This document shows, one piece after another, positions 43,692-50,048 of a stretch of 64,000 bases of DNA. The stretch comes from Oleiagrimonas soli (lineage in GTDB: Bacteria > Pseudomonadota > Gammaproteobacteria > Xanthomonadales > Rhodanobacteraceae). Within the stretch, counting starts at the first letter, position 1. Each line of letters starts with the position of its first letter. The notes under the pieces were generated by a model, which worked only from the letters and a program-made list of their open reading frames with translations, was not told the origin of the DNA and searched no databases. The translations under genes and the position numbers were made by a program. Location: NCBI RefSeq assembly GCF_000761445.1, contig NZ_KN196470.1, positions 1,782,823 through 1,846,822 on the forward strand. The letters run 5' to 3'.

Positions 43692-45145
43692 TCCCCTGAG
43701 ACAGTAGCGGCGAAAGCAAGTGTTCCGAAAACATAGCCCATAGCAAGAATGAATGCGGCTAGATAGCTACCGCCCTTGCACATGCTATAAGTCATTGCTT
43801 CGGTGAGACCAGGAACAGGAACTTCAGGCGCACCTGGACATTCATGGCGGCTTCCCCAGTAGCGCTTTATCTCAAGCTTTGAAGAAGCATCACCAGTACC
43901 ACCATCGTTGACGTCAACAGAGGTGCCCGTGCCTACCTGACCCGAGACCCAGGCGTCGCCAGGGGAGTGTTCAGGACCATCACCGTCGGCAGCAACACCA
44001 TCGAGGTAAGCGGCGTCCGAGGAACGAGCGGTAGCTGCATCAGCGCGAGCCTTCGCAGAGGCACAACGCTGAGCGTGAGTCTCACGAAGCTGAGCGCAGA
44101 GGAGTGGATCACCGGAACATGTAGGAGGAGCATCGCAACCATTATCGGTGTACCCAGCAGCACAGCCACCCGCTGAAGGAGTAGAACCATCAGAACATTT
44201 GCCGTTCTGATCAGCTGAACCCTGACTTCCATTATTACCGCCATTACCAGTTGAACCGCTAGTAGTAGCTCCATCACCAGGATCGGAATTATTACCCTGA
44301 CCAGTCGTATCGTAAAAAGTCAACTGACTGTTAACGACATTGCCATCGTTATCAACAAGCTTTATAGACTGATCCTGAAGCGGATCAGGAACAGGAGTCC
44401 AATTCGGCAAGGGCGCATCAGGAGTGCCAGCACATACCGCAATACCATCGCCGATAGCACAGTTTTTAGGCGTCGCGCCATCATCACCGATAGCATCAGT
44501 GCAGACCTGAGTACCGGAAGAATCTGTAGCACAGTACTTGGCCTTGACGATATCAAGACAAGCCTGAGCGAGACAGGTCGGCTCGACAGAATCTGAAACA
44601 GGCGGAGAAACAGGAGGCGCAGGGTCAGAAGCATAATCACCGTACAAGCGACCGGTTTGAATACATCGACCCGTTACAGCTGGTGGACTATCGAAAAAGG
44701 CACGAGGCTCAAACGCGCATTGACAAGGAGTACCGAAAGCGTTCGAGTATGTAGGTGTATCAGAAACTGAGCTATACGTACCGCTAAAGGTGACATAAGA
44801 GACAGAACCCGCAGTGCAGGTTCCCGAGAAAGTGTAATACCAATGCGTAATGTGACTGTAATAAGAATTATCAGAACTCCAACGAGTATTTAGATTAACA
44901 GTACTGTTAGAAGTATTAATTTCGCAGGCAGCGTACCTTCCATTCACAGGCTCGTCGTAGTTATGAACAATACTTGTGCACGACGTCCAAGACTCACTGA
45001 AAGTAGCAGCGTAAGCAGGCGTTATTAATCCCGACAACAGACCCAGGACAACAAAAAAAAGAACACGAGTATTACATAACCCATTTTGAAAACTCCGGGA
45101 AAAGGACCGCAAACGGCCCGGAGAAGTGGTCGTTTGCGGTCCCAT
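43688..45145 (-). CDS. Adsorption/minor coat protein pIII-like
   Basis: A 485-residue protein in the gene III position. A signal-like hydrophobic segment ends ITPAYA (about residue 47). The mature part is Cys-rich, contains a Gly/Asn/Ser-rich flexible linker (SGSTGNGGNNGSQG region, about 288-315) typical of adsorption proteins, and ends in a membrane anchor (LAAFILAMGYVFGTLAFAATV) with a short tail. Those features are those of pIII, which binds the pilus and host receptor and terminates the virion. The first ATG lies within the coat-gene terminator hairpin, and no better in-frame start exists before the hydrophobic segment, so the N-terminus is uncertain. Confidence 0.85.
   Translation of the reverse strand: MGPQTTTSPGRLRSFSRSFQNGLCNTRVLFFVVLGLLSGLITPAYAATFSESWTSCTSIVHNYDEPVNGRYAACEINTSNSTVNLNTRWSSDNSYYSHITHWYYTFSGTCTAGSVSYVTFSGTYSSVSDTPTYSNAFGTPCQCAFEPRAFFDSPPAVTGRCIQTGRLYGDYASDPAPPVSPPVSDSVEPTCLAQACLDIVKAKYCATDSSGTQVCTDAIGDDGATPKNCAIGDGIAVCAGTPDAPLPNWTPVPDPLQDQSIKLVDNDGNVVNSQLTFYDTTGQGNNSDPGDGATTSGSTGNGGNNGSQGSADQNGKCSDGSTPSAGGCAAGYTDNGCDAPPTCSGDPLLCAQLRETHAQRCASAKARADAATARSSDAAYLDGVAADGDGPEHSPGDAWVSGQVGTGTSVDVNDGGTGDASSKLEIKRYWGSRHECPGAPEVPVPGLTEAMTYSMCKGGSYLAAFILAMGYVFGTLAFAATVSGD
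45099..45142 (-). terminator. Rho-independent terminator after the major coat gene
   Basis: A perfect 12-bp inverted repeat, GGACCGCAAACG and CGTTTGCGGTCC with a 15-base loop, lies immediately after the major coat stop on the minus strand and is followed by TTTT. A terminator behind gene VIII is a known device of filamentous phages to make much coat and little pIII. The hairpin overlaps the first codons of the pIII-like gene. Confidence 0.75.
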
Positions 45146-45148
45146 GGC

Positions 45149-45397
45149 TCAGCCCTTCGGCTTCAGAAGACCGACGGCGCGGGCGGCGATCTTGGCGACC
45201 ACCCAGGCGACGCAGATCGTGACGGCGTAGCCACCGTACTCGGTGATCTTGGCCAGGATGTCGGTCGTCGGATCACTCTGAGCGAACGAAGTGCCGGTGG
45301 CAGCGAGGAGAGCCAGGCCGACGGCGAAGCGATTGGAACCGACACGGTAGGCCAGACTCGACACGCTGTTGCTGATGTTGGAGACGCTGAGGTTCAT
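45149..45397 (-). CDS. Major coat protein pVIII-like
   Basis: An 82-residue protein with a cleavable signal (hydrophobic residues about 25-40 ending SFAQS) and a mature region of about 42 residues. The mature part has an acidic N-terminus (DPTTDILAKI), a hydrophobic helix (AVTICVAWVVAKIAARAV) and a basic C-terminus (LLKPKG). That is the exact layout of filamentous phage pVIII, which coats the ssDNA with its basic end inside. AAGGAG lies 12 bases upstream of the ATG, and the upstream gene's stop overlaps it (ATGA). A strong terminator follows. Confidence 0.92.
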   Translation of the reverse strand: MNLSVSNISNSVSSLAYRVGSNRFAVGLALLAATGTSFAQSDPTTDILAKITEYGGYAVTICVAWVVAKIAARAVGLLKPKG

Positions 45398-45603
45398 TGC
45401 TGAGTAGCTCCTTGGTTCAGTAACCGCCTGATGACGGAAACAGTGACAAGCGTCGCGAACATAGCTGCGCCTATCTCTGTTCCCTGGGAAACCGTCAGCG
45501 GCGGGAAAACTGACGGCTGGTCGACCCAGACGGGTTGCGTACAAACCCCAGCGGTATCGAACTGGGCGCAGGCGTAATACTTCGTCACGACTGGGTCAGA
45601 CAC
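45394..45603 (-). CDS. Small membrane protein, pVII/pIX-position
   Basis: A 69-residue protein with one transmembrane helix (about residues 42-60, IGAAMFATLVTVSVIRRL) and no clear cleaved signal; the N-terminal part has two cysteines (YYACAQFDTAGVCTQPVW). It lies between the ssDNA-binding protein and the major coat gene, the place of the small virion-tip proteins VII/IX in Ff-type phages. A virion-tip role is inferred from position, size and topology. Its stop overlaps the coat start by 4 bp. Confidence 0.72.
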   Translation of the reverse strand: MSDPVVTKYYACAQFDTAGVCTQPVWVDQPSVFPPLTVSQGTEIGAAMFATLVTVSVIRRLLNQGATQQ

Positions 45604-45618
45604 TGAGAAGGCCTCGGC

Positions 45619-45885
45619 TTAAGACTTGGCGGGAGAAGCGTTGGAACGCATGGGTTCCAAGACCGGGCGGTTCATCTGCAAACGACCGTTCTGAACGCTG
45701 AAACTGGCAGGCGAGAGACGATACGAACCAGGCTTGAGTTCTTCACCGGGGTTGACAGTGTGCTGGAAGGAAGTAACGAGGCCGTCGATCTCGATCGTGC
45801 ACCACTGCTTGACGCGATCACGGGTCTGGCCGTCCCAGGTCGTCTGGACATGTTCCGGTTCACGGTTGAGGACATCGATTTTCAT
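45619..45885 (-). CDS. Phage single-stranded DNA-binding protein (pV-like)
   Basis: An 88-residue soluble protein directly after the replication gene. It begins MKIDVLNREPEHVQ and contains a beta-rich core with several aromatics (TWDGQ, QWCTIEIDG, SFQHTVNPGEELKPGSYRLSP), consistent with a small OB-fold gene V protein that coats viral ssDNA before packaging. The start overlaps the replication gene by 4 bp. The assignment rests on position, size and fold character; no residue signature is decisive. Confidence 0.75.
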   Translation of the reverse strand: MKIDVLNREPEHVQTTWDGQTRDRVKQWCTIEIDGLVTSFQHTVNPGEELKPGSYRLSPASFSVQNGRLQMNRPVLEPMRSNASPAKS

Positions 45886-46685
45886 TGGGTTGTCTCCGTT
45901 GCTTTGAACGTCCAGACCTGCCCCCCTGGACCGATGTAGATACGCCAAGGCGAGCGCAGGAACTCGCCGGTAAATTTGTCGCAGTAACCCCCATTGACCT
46001 TGCGGATGTCGGAACGGCCGGACATGGCCTCGCGAACCCATATGGGTGAACGCCAGTAGCGAAGATGCCGACGATCCTCAGGGTCAAGGCCCCCTGCCCC
46101 ATGCATGCGTGCACCCTTGGGATAACGCATGGCATCGTCGGGAGTAGTCTTGCTGGCGTACTTCATCAGGTAGCCCACGGCGGAAGACTTCACGCTACGG
46201 ACATTGGACATGCCATGAGGCCACCAACCGGACTTATCAGGGCTTGGCAGGTAGTAACCTTTGGGGACCCACACAATCATGTGGTAATGGAGAACACCGC
46301 GCTTCTGAAGCTCAGCGACCCACACGAAACGACACTTCAAACCACGCCGTTTGAACCACTGACGCAGGCGATCACGGAACTGACTGATGTGGAGCTTTTG
46401 CCATTGATCGCCGGTGCGATAGGTTAAAGTGAGCATCTTGATGTTCCAGCGCGAAGCAGAACGCTCCGTATGAGCCTGGAAGTGAAGGAGACGGCCTGAA
46501 TGCCCTACGTTGATACGAAGGCGCTTGATGCGGTTTGCATCACGACAAACGGCGATCATGTGAGGGCGGGTTCGTCGGGGCGTCCCAGTTGTTTCATTAG
46601 AGACAAGCCCCACTCCTTCCGTGGCGGCTAACGCCGCCACGGAAGGAGTAGAGCCATGACTCAGAATGGAATCAGGAGACGTCAC
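45882..46685 (-). CDS. Rolling-circle replication initiation protein (pII-like)
   Basis: A 267-residue HUH-type replication protein. The metal-binding histidines are in GVLHYHMIVW (His133 and His135), and the nicking tyrosines in AVGYLMKYASK (Tyr172 and Tyr176), the YxxxY pattern of phage-type Rep proteins. It nicks the origin and starts rolling-circle replication. The start is GTG at 46685 with GGAAGGA upstream; an in-frame ATG at 46559 would remove 42 residues, including the segment that overlaps a long perfect hairpin at 46612-46649. Its end overlaps the ssDNA-binding gene by 4 bp. Confidence 0.88.
   Translation of the reverse strand: MTSPDSILSHGSTPSVAALAATEGVGLVSNETTGTPRRTRPHMIAVCRDANRIKRLRINVGHSGRLLHFQAHTERSASRWNIKMLTLTYRTGDQWQKLHISQFRDRLRQWFKRRGLKCRFVWVAELQKRGVLHYHMIVWVPKGYYLPSPDKSGWWPHGMSNVRSVKSSAVGYLMKYASKTTPDDAMRYPKGARMHGAGGLDPEDRRHLRYWRSPIWVREAMSGRSDIRKVNGGYCDKFTGEFLRSPWRIYIGPGGQVWTFKATETTQ
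46612..46649. repeat. 17-bp perfect inverted repeat within the start of the replication gene
   Basis: Arms ACTCCTTCCGTGGCGGC and its exact complement surround a 4-base loop TAAC. In ssDNA this forms an extremely stable hairpin. It lies in the first 25 codons of the replication gene, with no T-tract, so it is not a terminator. Filamentous phages have such hairpins as viral-strand origin or packaging signal, and placing the origin inside or near the rep gene is known in Xanthomonas phages. Confidence 0.75.
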
Positions 46686-46980
46686 TATCCGATCCTTCCA
46701 TCATGTCAACTGCATCAGCAATGGACTCCGCAGCGGCGTCAGTAACCATCCAAACTATTTGTTGGCCGTGATCGGACGACCGATGGGCAAGCGTGCGAAG
46801 CCAGGTAGAGGCGCGATGAAGCTCGTCGACCGTAACTGGACCAAGATCGATGTGGTCATCCACGTGGGCGATTCCTGTGATAGAGGAAGGCCAGCAGAAG
46901 AGCCAAGCAACCGAGCATAAAGAAAGCGCGGAAGCCAAGACCGAGCATGGCCATCTTGTAGAGGTAAGAAGCTCGATCAA
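46672..46980 (-). CDS. Small phage early protein with N-terminal membrane segment
   Basis: A 102-residue protein. An N-terminal hydrophobic stretch (about residues 11-35, CSVLASALSLCSVAWLFCW) could be a signal or membrane anchor; the rest is acidic and ends DMMEGSDSDVS. It overlaps the GTG start of the replication gene by 14 bp and the upstream gene by 4 bp. It is coding by context (uninterrupted overlapping operon), but I recognise no family. Confidence 0.6.
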   Translation of the reverse strand: MIELLTSTRWPCSVLASALSLCSVAWLFCWPSSITGIAHVDDHIDLGPVTVDELHRASTWLRTLAHRSSDHGQQIVWMVTDAAAESIADAVDMMEGSDSDVS

Positions 46981-47186
46981 CGCAGAACACGAGACGTCGA
47001 ATCCCGAAAATTGAGCATCGAGTCAGCAACCGACTCTAGAAGGGAGCTTCTCGTTTGGACGTCCGAAAGAATGGCAAGTCGGAAGCGCGTTAGAACACGA
47101 TCCTTATCGGCATCGCTAATACGATGCTGTCGAAGAGCCTCTTCGATTGACTGCTCGGATAAATTGAGAGGGAATGTGTGCCTCAT
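46977..47186 (-). CDS. Small phage early protein, unknown
   Basis: A 69-residue soluble protein starting MRHTFPLNLSEQSIEEALRQH. It is rich in charged residues and predicted helical (DADKDRVLTRFRLAILSDVQTR). Both ends overlap neighbours by 4 bp, so the ATG at 47186 is chosen over an upstream one. Size and position suit an early regulatory or replication helper of inoviruses; function unknown. Confidence 0.6.
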   Translation of the reverse strand: MRHTFPLNLSEQSIEEALRQHRISDADKDRVLTRFRLAILSDVQTRSSLLESVADSMLNFRDSTSRVLR

Positions 47187-47515
47187 GACCAGCGCCGGGC
47201 TATAGCGAACGCTGCATGCGAGTTCTCTGCGGAACACTCAGCGAGGAACGCACACTGATCCCAATCAGACGCACGGTGCGCAAGAGCTTCGCGCACACAG
47301 TCACGGATGACCTGATCGGCGAGAGCAGAAACACGAAGGGTGTCCCGCTGGCGATCACGGAGATCGAGCAAGCGGACAAAGACGTAGAGACAGAGCGAAG
47401 CGAACCCGACGAAACAGACCGCGATGATGTTGAGTGAGGCAAGCCCCGGACGGGTCACTAACAGCGACACAAAAACGAAGGCGACGAAGACAGCGCATGC
47501 GGTGCGGTAGACCAT
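47183..47515 (-). CDS. Phage early membrane protein, first gene of the leftward operon
   Basis: A 110-residue protein with two hydrophobic helices (about residues 5-22 and 29-50) followed by a charged cytoplasmic helix (LLDLRDRQRDTLRVSALADQVIRD). It begins the leftward phage operon, just beyond the operator region, with AGGGGG upstream of the ATG at 47515. I recognise no family. Immediate-early position would make it the first protein made after derepression. Confidence 0.6.
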   Translation of the reverse strand: MVYRTACAVFVAFVFVSLLVTRPGLASLNIIAVCFVGFASLCLYVFVRLLDLRDRQRDTLRVSALADQVIRDCVREALAHRASDWDQCAFLAECSAENSHAAFAIARRWS

Positions 47516-47532
47516 ACGTTCCCCCTGAAACA

Positions 47533-47551
47533 CGTACACACCCCGTGTACG
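47533..47551. promoter_or_regulatory. Phage repressor operator O1
   Basis: Palindrome with 7-bp arms CGTACAC and GTGTACG around ACCCC, just upstream of the leftward operon. It contains ACACCCCGTGT. The exact reverse complement of that 11-mer recurs at 47586-47596, so the two look like paired operators of the divergent HTH repressor. Confidence 0.65.
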
Positions 47552-47584
47552 ATTCGGAGGGTAAACTAGGTGTGAACGTTCGTC

Positions 47585-47597
47585 AACACGGGGTGTT
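47585..47597. promoter_or_regulatory. Phage repressor operator O2
   Basis: AACAC-GGG-GTGTT palindrome ending two bases before the ATG of the repressor gene. It carries ACACGGGGTGT, the mirror copy of the 11-mer in O1, centred 48 bp away. Binding here would block the repressor's own translation start or promoter, giving autoregulation. Confidence 0.65.
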
Positions 47598-47598
47598 T

Positions 47599-48057
47599 AT
47601 GTCGGCCACAAACGAGCTACTGGACAAGGTAAAAACGGCGCTGGGCGTAACGTCAGACGCAGCCCTAGCGCGGTCTCTAGGCATGACCGCAGGGGCGATC
47701 AGCAACTACAGGCAGCACACAAGGAAGCCGAAGGTAGAAGTAATCGAGAAGCTGGCAAAGAGGATCGAAGAACCGGCCATAGCATGGGCGATGAAGATCG
47801 AGGCAGAGCGGCTGCACGACACAGACCCAGCAAGCGAAAGGGTGTGGCTTCGATGGGCAAAGGAGGTTGCGCCGATACTAGGAAAGGTGGCGATGATCGC
47901 CCTTTTCTTCGCCCATAATCTGCCAAGCCTGTATATTATGTCAAATTGTTGGGCCGCCGATTTGCAGCTGGTGTCGTGTCGCATCCCGCTTAATCGAGTC
48001 ACTTCCCCGTTTAATGATGTCACTCCGTCTTATCGTGTCACCGTTCATCAGCAATAA
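47599..48057 (+). CDS. Phage HTH transcriptional repressor, tail altered by integration
   Basis: A 152-residue regulator as integrated. Residues 1-55 contain an XRE-like helix-turn-helix (SDAALARSLGMTAGAISNYRQHTRKPKVEVIEKLAKRI), the type found in DUF3693 repressors of Xanthomonas inoviruses, followed by a WAMKIEAERLHDTD segment. It is divergent from the replication operon and flanked by two operators. The coding frame runs across attR: the last 38 residues are encoded by host DNA. In the circular phage the frame would instead end after 15 other residues (LTSRFKKFEVGTNFA), giving 129 residues. The start at 47599 is the first in-frame ATG after O2. Confidence 0.82.
   Translation: MSATNELLDKVKTALGVTSDAALARSLGMTAGAISNYRQHTRKPKVEVIEKLAKRIEEPAIAWAMKIEAERLHDTDPASERVWLRWAKEVAPILGKVAMIALFFAHNLPSLYIMSNCWAADLQLVSCRIPLNRVTSPFNDVTPSYRVTVHQQ
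47919..47946. other. dif-like attR of the integrated filamentous phage
   Basis: XerD side TGTATA plus TTATGTCAAAT is near canonical; the 11 bases in the XerC position, TCTGCCAAGCC, are not. A weak XerC arm is typical of phage attP sites, which are used once for insertion but not readily for excision. A second XerC-like string, TTCGCCCATAA, lies 11-12 bp farther left. The XerD arm here should be the original host one. Confidence 0.8.
47988..48042. repeat. Three imperfect 17-bp direct repeats beyond attR
   Basis: Three consecutive copies, cgcttaatcgagtcact, cgtttaatgatgtcact and cgtcttatcgtgtcacc, begin at 47988, 48008 and 48026. A fourth, weaker copy (ctatcgtgtctct) is at 48092. They lie in host DNA directly right of the prophage. 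Serial ends of this kind occur in IS21-type elements, but no transposase is present. Confidence 0.55.
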
Positions 48058-48299
48058 GTCCCTCTCATGATCAATCGAGGGCTACCCGGGACTATCGTGT
48101 CTCTGAAAGCAACAATTTCGCGCTGGAAATGATCAGTTACGCCATCTCCGAGACCTGATCCAGCTGCGCTTTTCCGATGCGGTGTTGTTCGGTGATGAGA
48201 CCTCGTTCGGTCTGGCTGCGGCGCGGGTCCATGTCACGCCATCGGAAAGAAAACGCATCTGTTTCGCGCCTCACCTCGTCGCGATGCCGAAACAATCGG
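48058..48299. other. Gene-free stretch right of the prophage, possible coding relic
   Basis: No complete gene. On the plus strand from about 48118 a frame without stops reads LRHLRDLIQLRFSDAVLFG and continues protein-like for some 55 codons with no start codon. It looks like the remains of a gene whose 5' part is lost, but I cannot name it. Confidence 0.35.
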
Positions 48300-49151
48300 T
48301 TAGATCATTCCCTGATCGGAAAGCATGATGCCTGGTACTGAGACAGGCTCCCGGGCGGTCGCTCGTTCAGAGAGGTACCGTGCAGGCGGTTTGCCTACGG
48401 CCTTGCGGAACATGGTGACGAAACCGCTGGCATTTTCGTAGCCCAGTCCCAATGCCACTGTTTGCACGCTTTCGCCTTTGGTCAAACGTTGTAGTGCGAG
48501 GATGACATGGAGTTGCCGGCGCCACTGTCCGAAGCTCATGCCGATTTCGTGCAGAAGGAGCCGACTCATGCTCCGTTCGCTCATGCCGATGCGGATAGCC
48601 CAATCGCCCTTCGAGGCCTTGTCGGTCGGGTCGGCTAACAGCATTTCCGCAAGCCGGCGCAACCGGGGGTCGCGCGGCATCGGCAAATGCAAGTCTTCCA
48701 CGGGAGCGGCCACCAATTCATCCAACAGGGTTGCAATCAGGCGGTCTTCACGGCCACCGCGCGCGTACAACTCCGGGAATCCTGCTGCGGTCAGAAGCAG
48801 CTCGCGCAACAGTGGCGACACGGCAATCGTGCAGCAGGTCTTCGGAAGATTCGGTGCGGCATCGGGCTCCACGAACAGGCAATAACATTCCGTCTCGCCG
48901 GAGCCGCGCGCGGAGTGCGGCAAGTCTCCGGGTATCCATACGGCGCATTGCGGCGGCACGATCCACACACCGTCTTCAATCTCGCAGTTGAGGATGCCGC
49001 GCACGGAGTAGAACAGTTGCGCCTTGCGATGCTGATGCCGCGCATGTTCCCAGTCCTTGGATACCGATGTGGCACTCAGGGCGAAGACGGGACGAGGGAC
49101 GCTATCGACATCCTTGCTCTCGGTCGGATCGGAGATCGCAGCGTTCGACAT
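48300..49151 (-). CDS. AraC-family transcriptional regulator with N-terminal cupin
   Basis: A 283-residue AraC regulator. Residues about 30-110 form a cupin-like sensor (HRKAQLFYSVRGILNCEIEDGVWIVPPQCAVWIPGDLPHS), and the C-terminal double helix-turn-helix (about 160-265) has the signature ALGLGYENASGFVTMFRKAVGKPPARY. The N-terminal pattern belongs to the YbcM/AdpA-like cupin_6/AraC group that controls efflux or reductase genes. The nearest gene in the opposite direction is the small protein at 49376. The effector is unknown. Confidence 0.9.
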   Translation of the reverse strand: MSNAAISDPTESKDVDSVPRPVFALSATSVSKDWEHARHQHRKAQLFYSVRGILNCEIEDGVWIVPPQCAVWIPGDLPHSARGSGETECYCLFVEPDAAPNLPKTCCTIAVSPLLRELLLTAAGFPELYARGGREDRLIATLLDELVAAPVEDLHLPMPRDPRLRRLAEMLLADPTDKASKGDWAIRIGMSERSMSRLLLHEIGMSFGQWRRQLHVILALQRLTKGESVQTVALGLGYENASGFVTMFRKAVGKPPARYLSERATAREPVSVPGIMLSDQGMI

Positions 49152-49375
49152 AGCAGGTCGGTTTGGGCCTCGAACGGAAGACGGGAGACATCTGGCCTAA
49201 ATGAATAATATTTTGACCAAATTGTGCAATGACGTCCAGTGCGCGCGTCGGTATCGTGTTCCTAACCATACGGGTCGCTCCCCCATCACGATGGTCTCCT
49301 CGGTGCAGAGGGACTCCATTTCCTGGCGCGGCTGGGCGACTGGCGATTCTCGCTATCTATCGAAGGACTATTGGC

Positions 49376-49786
49376 ATGTTGATTGACGCCGCGCGGTTCC
49401 CCTTGGTCTGGGTGCGAATGAAGGCACCCAGCAACAACTCTGATGCTCCGCCGTTTTCCGAGTTCGAGGCATTACTAGCACGCAAGGAAGCCTTCGTTTT
49501 GATCAACGACGAGGGACTTGATACGGGCGAGCACGAGCATTCGCCGGAGGAAATGAAGCAAACCTCGCTTTGGATGAAACGCCATAAAAGCGAGTTGCGG
49601 GCTTTCGTCAAGGCAATGATCTGCATTGAGTCGAGCGCTGCCAAAAGGCTGGCGGCCAAGGCATTCGCGGTGGTGTACGAGAAGTTTTGGGGCTATCCCA
49701 TGCTCATGGTAGCTACCAAGGACGACGCGCATGCCTTGGCGAAGCAGTTGTCTTCAGTGCAGGAGGCGGGGGAACCAACGCACTGA
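49376..49786 (+). CDS. Conserved small soluble protein, unknown
   Basis: A 136-residue protein beginning MLIDAARFPLVWVRMKAP. It has a mixed alpha/beta pattern: FEALLARKEAFVLINDEG, then EMKQTSLWMKRHKSELRAFVKAMICIES and a C-terminal FWGYPMLMVATKDDAHALAKQLL-like helix. I have no family name for it; the look is of a STAS-like or small regulatory fold. GAAGGA nine bases before the ATG supports the start. It is divergent from the AraC gene, which makes it a possible target. Confidence 0.6.
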   Translation: MLIDAARFPLVWVRMKAPSNNSDAPPFSEFEALLARKEAFVLINDEGLDTGEHEHSPEEMKQTSLWMKRHKSELRAFVKAMICIESSAAKRLAAKAFAVVYEKFWGYPMLMVATKDDAHALAKQLSSVQEAGEPTH

Positions 49787-49844
49787 GCGGCGTTGGCTCC
49801 GATGATTCTTAACGATGGGAGTTACCTCCCTTGAGACGATAACC

Positions 49845-49930
49845 ATGGAGCTACGCCATCTCGGTTATTTCATGGCCGTTGGCTGTCGCGGAAGAACACG
49901 GACGAGCAAGTCGGCCAGGAATTCTAGCCA
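49845..49930 (+). pseudogene. LysR regulator stub, frameshifted
   Basis: The first twelve codons, MELRHLGYFMAV, are the canonical beginning of a LysR regulator. After them one extra base breaks the frame; restoring it gives AVAEEHGRAS, the expected continuation minus one residue. Nothing LysR-like follows beyond about 49930, so only the extreme 5' end of the gene remains. Confidence 0.65.
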
Positions 49931-50048
49931 CCGATATTCGCGTGTTGGATCACCTGCGCGCGACCGGCTGCAAAGACTCCAACACCGGGGCGGCCTCCTC
50001 GGCCTGACACTTGTTCTGCCACGAACCTGCTTTTGGGAGTGAGCGCGT

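Larger units (their letters stand above)
41780..47929. mobile_element. Filamentous phage (inovirus) prophage integrated at dif
   Basis: A 6.15-kb element bounded by the core TGTATATTATGT at 41780-41791 and 47930-47941. Gene order on the minus strand is the inovirus order: small early genes, replication protein, ssDNA-binding protein, small virion protein, major coat, adsorption protein, pVI-like protein and Zot/pI. Most leftward genes overlap by 4 bp. There is no integrase or transposase, which fits use of host XerC/XerD. Base composition is visibly less GC-rich than the flanks, with A/T-rich stretches in the pIII and Zot genes. All core genes are intact, so the phage may be able to replicate. 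No separate pIV secretin is present; such phages usually borrow a host secretin. Confidence 0.93.

Noticed and set aside
47533-47597. CRISPR-like short palindromic copies
   Set aside because: Only two copies, in mirror orientation, between divergent phage genes; this is an operator pair. No CRISPR repeats or cas genes occur in the window.
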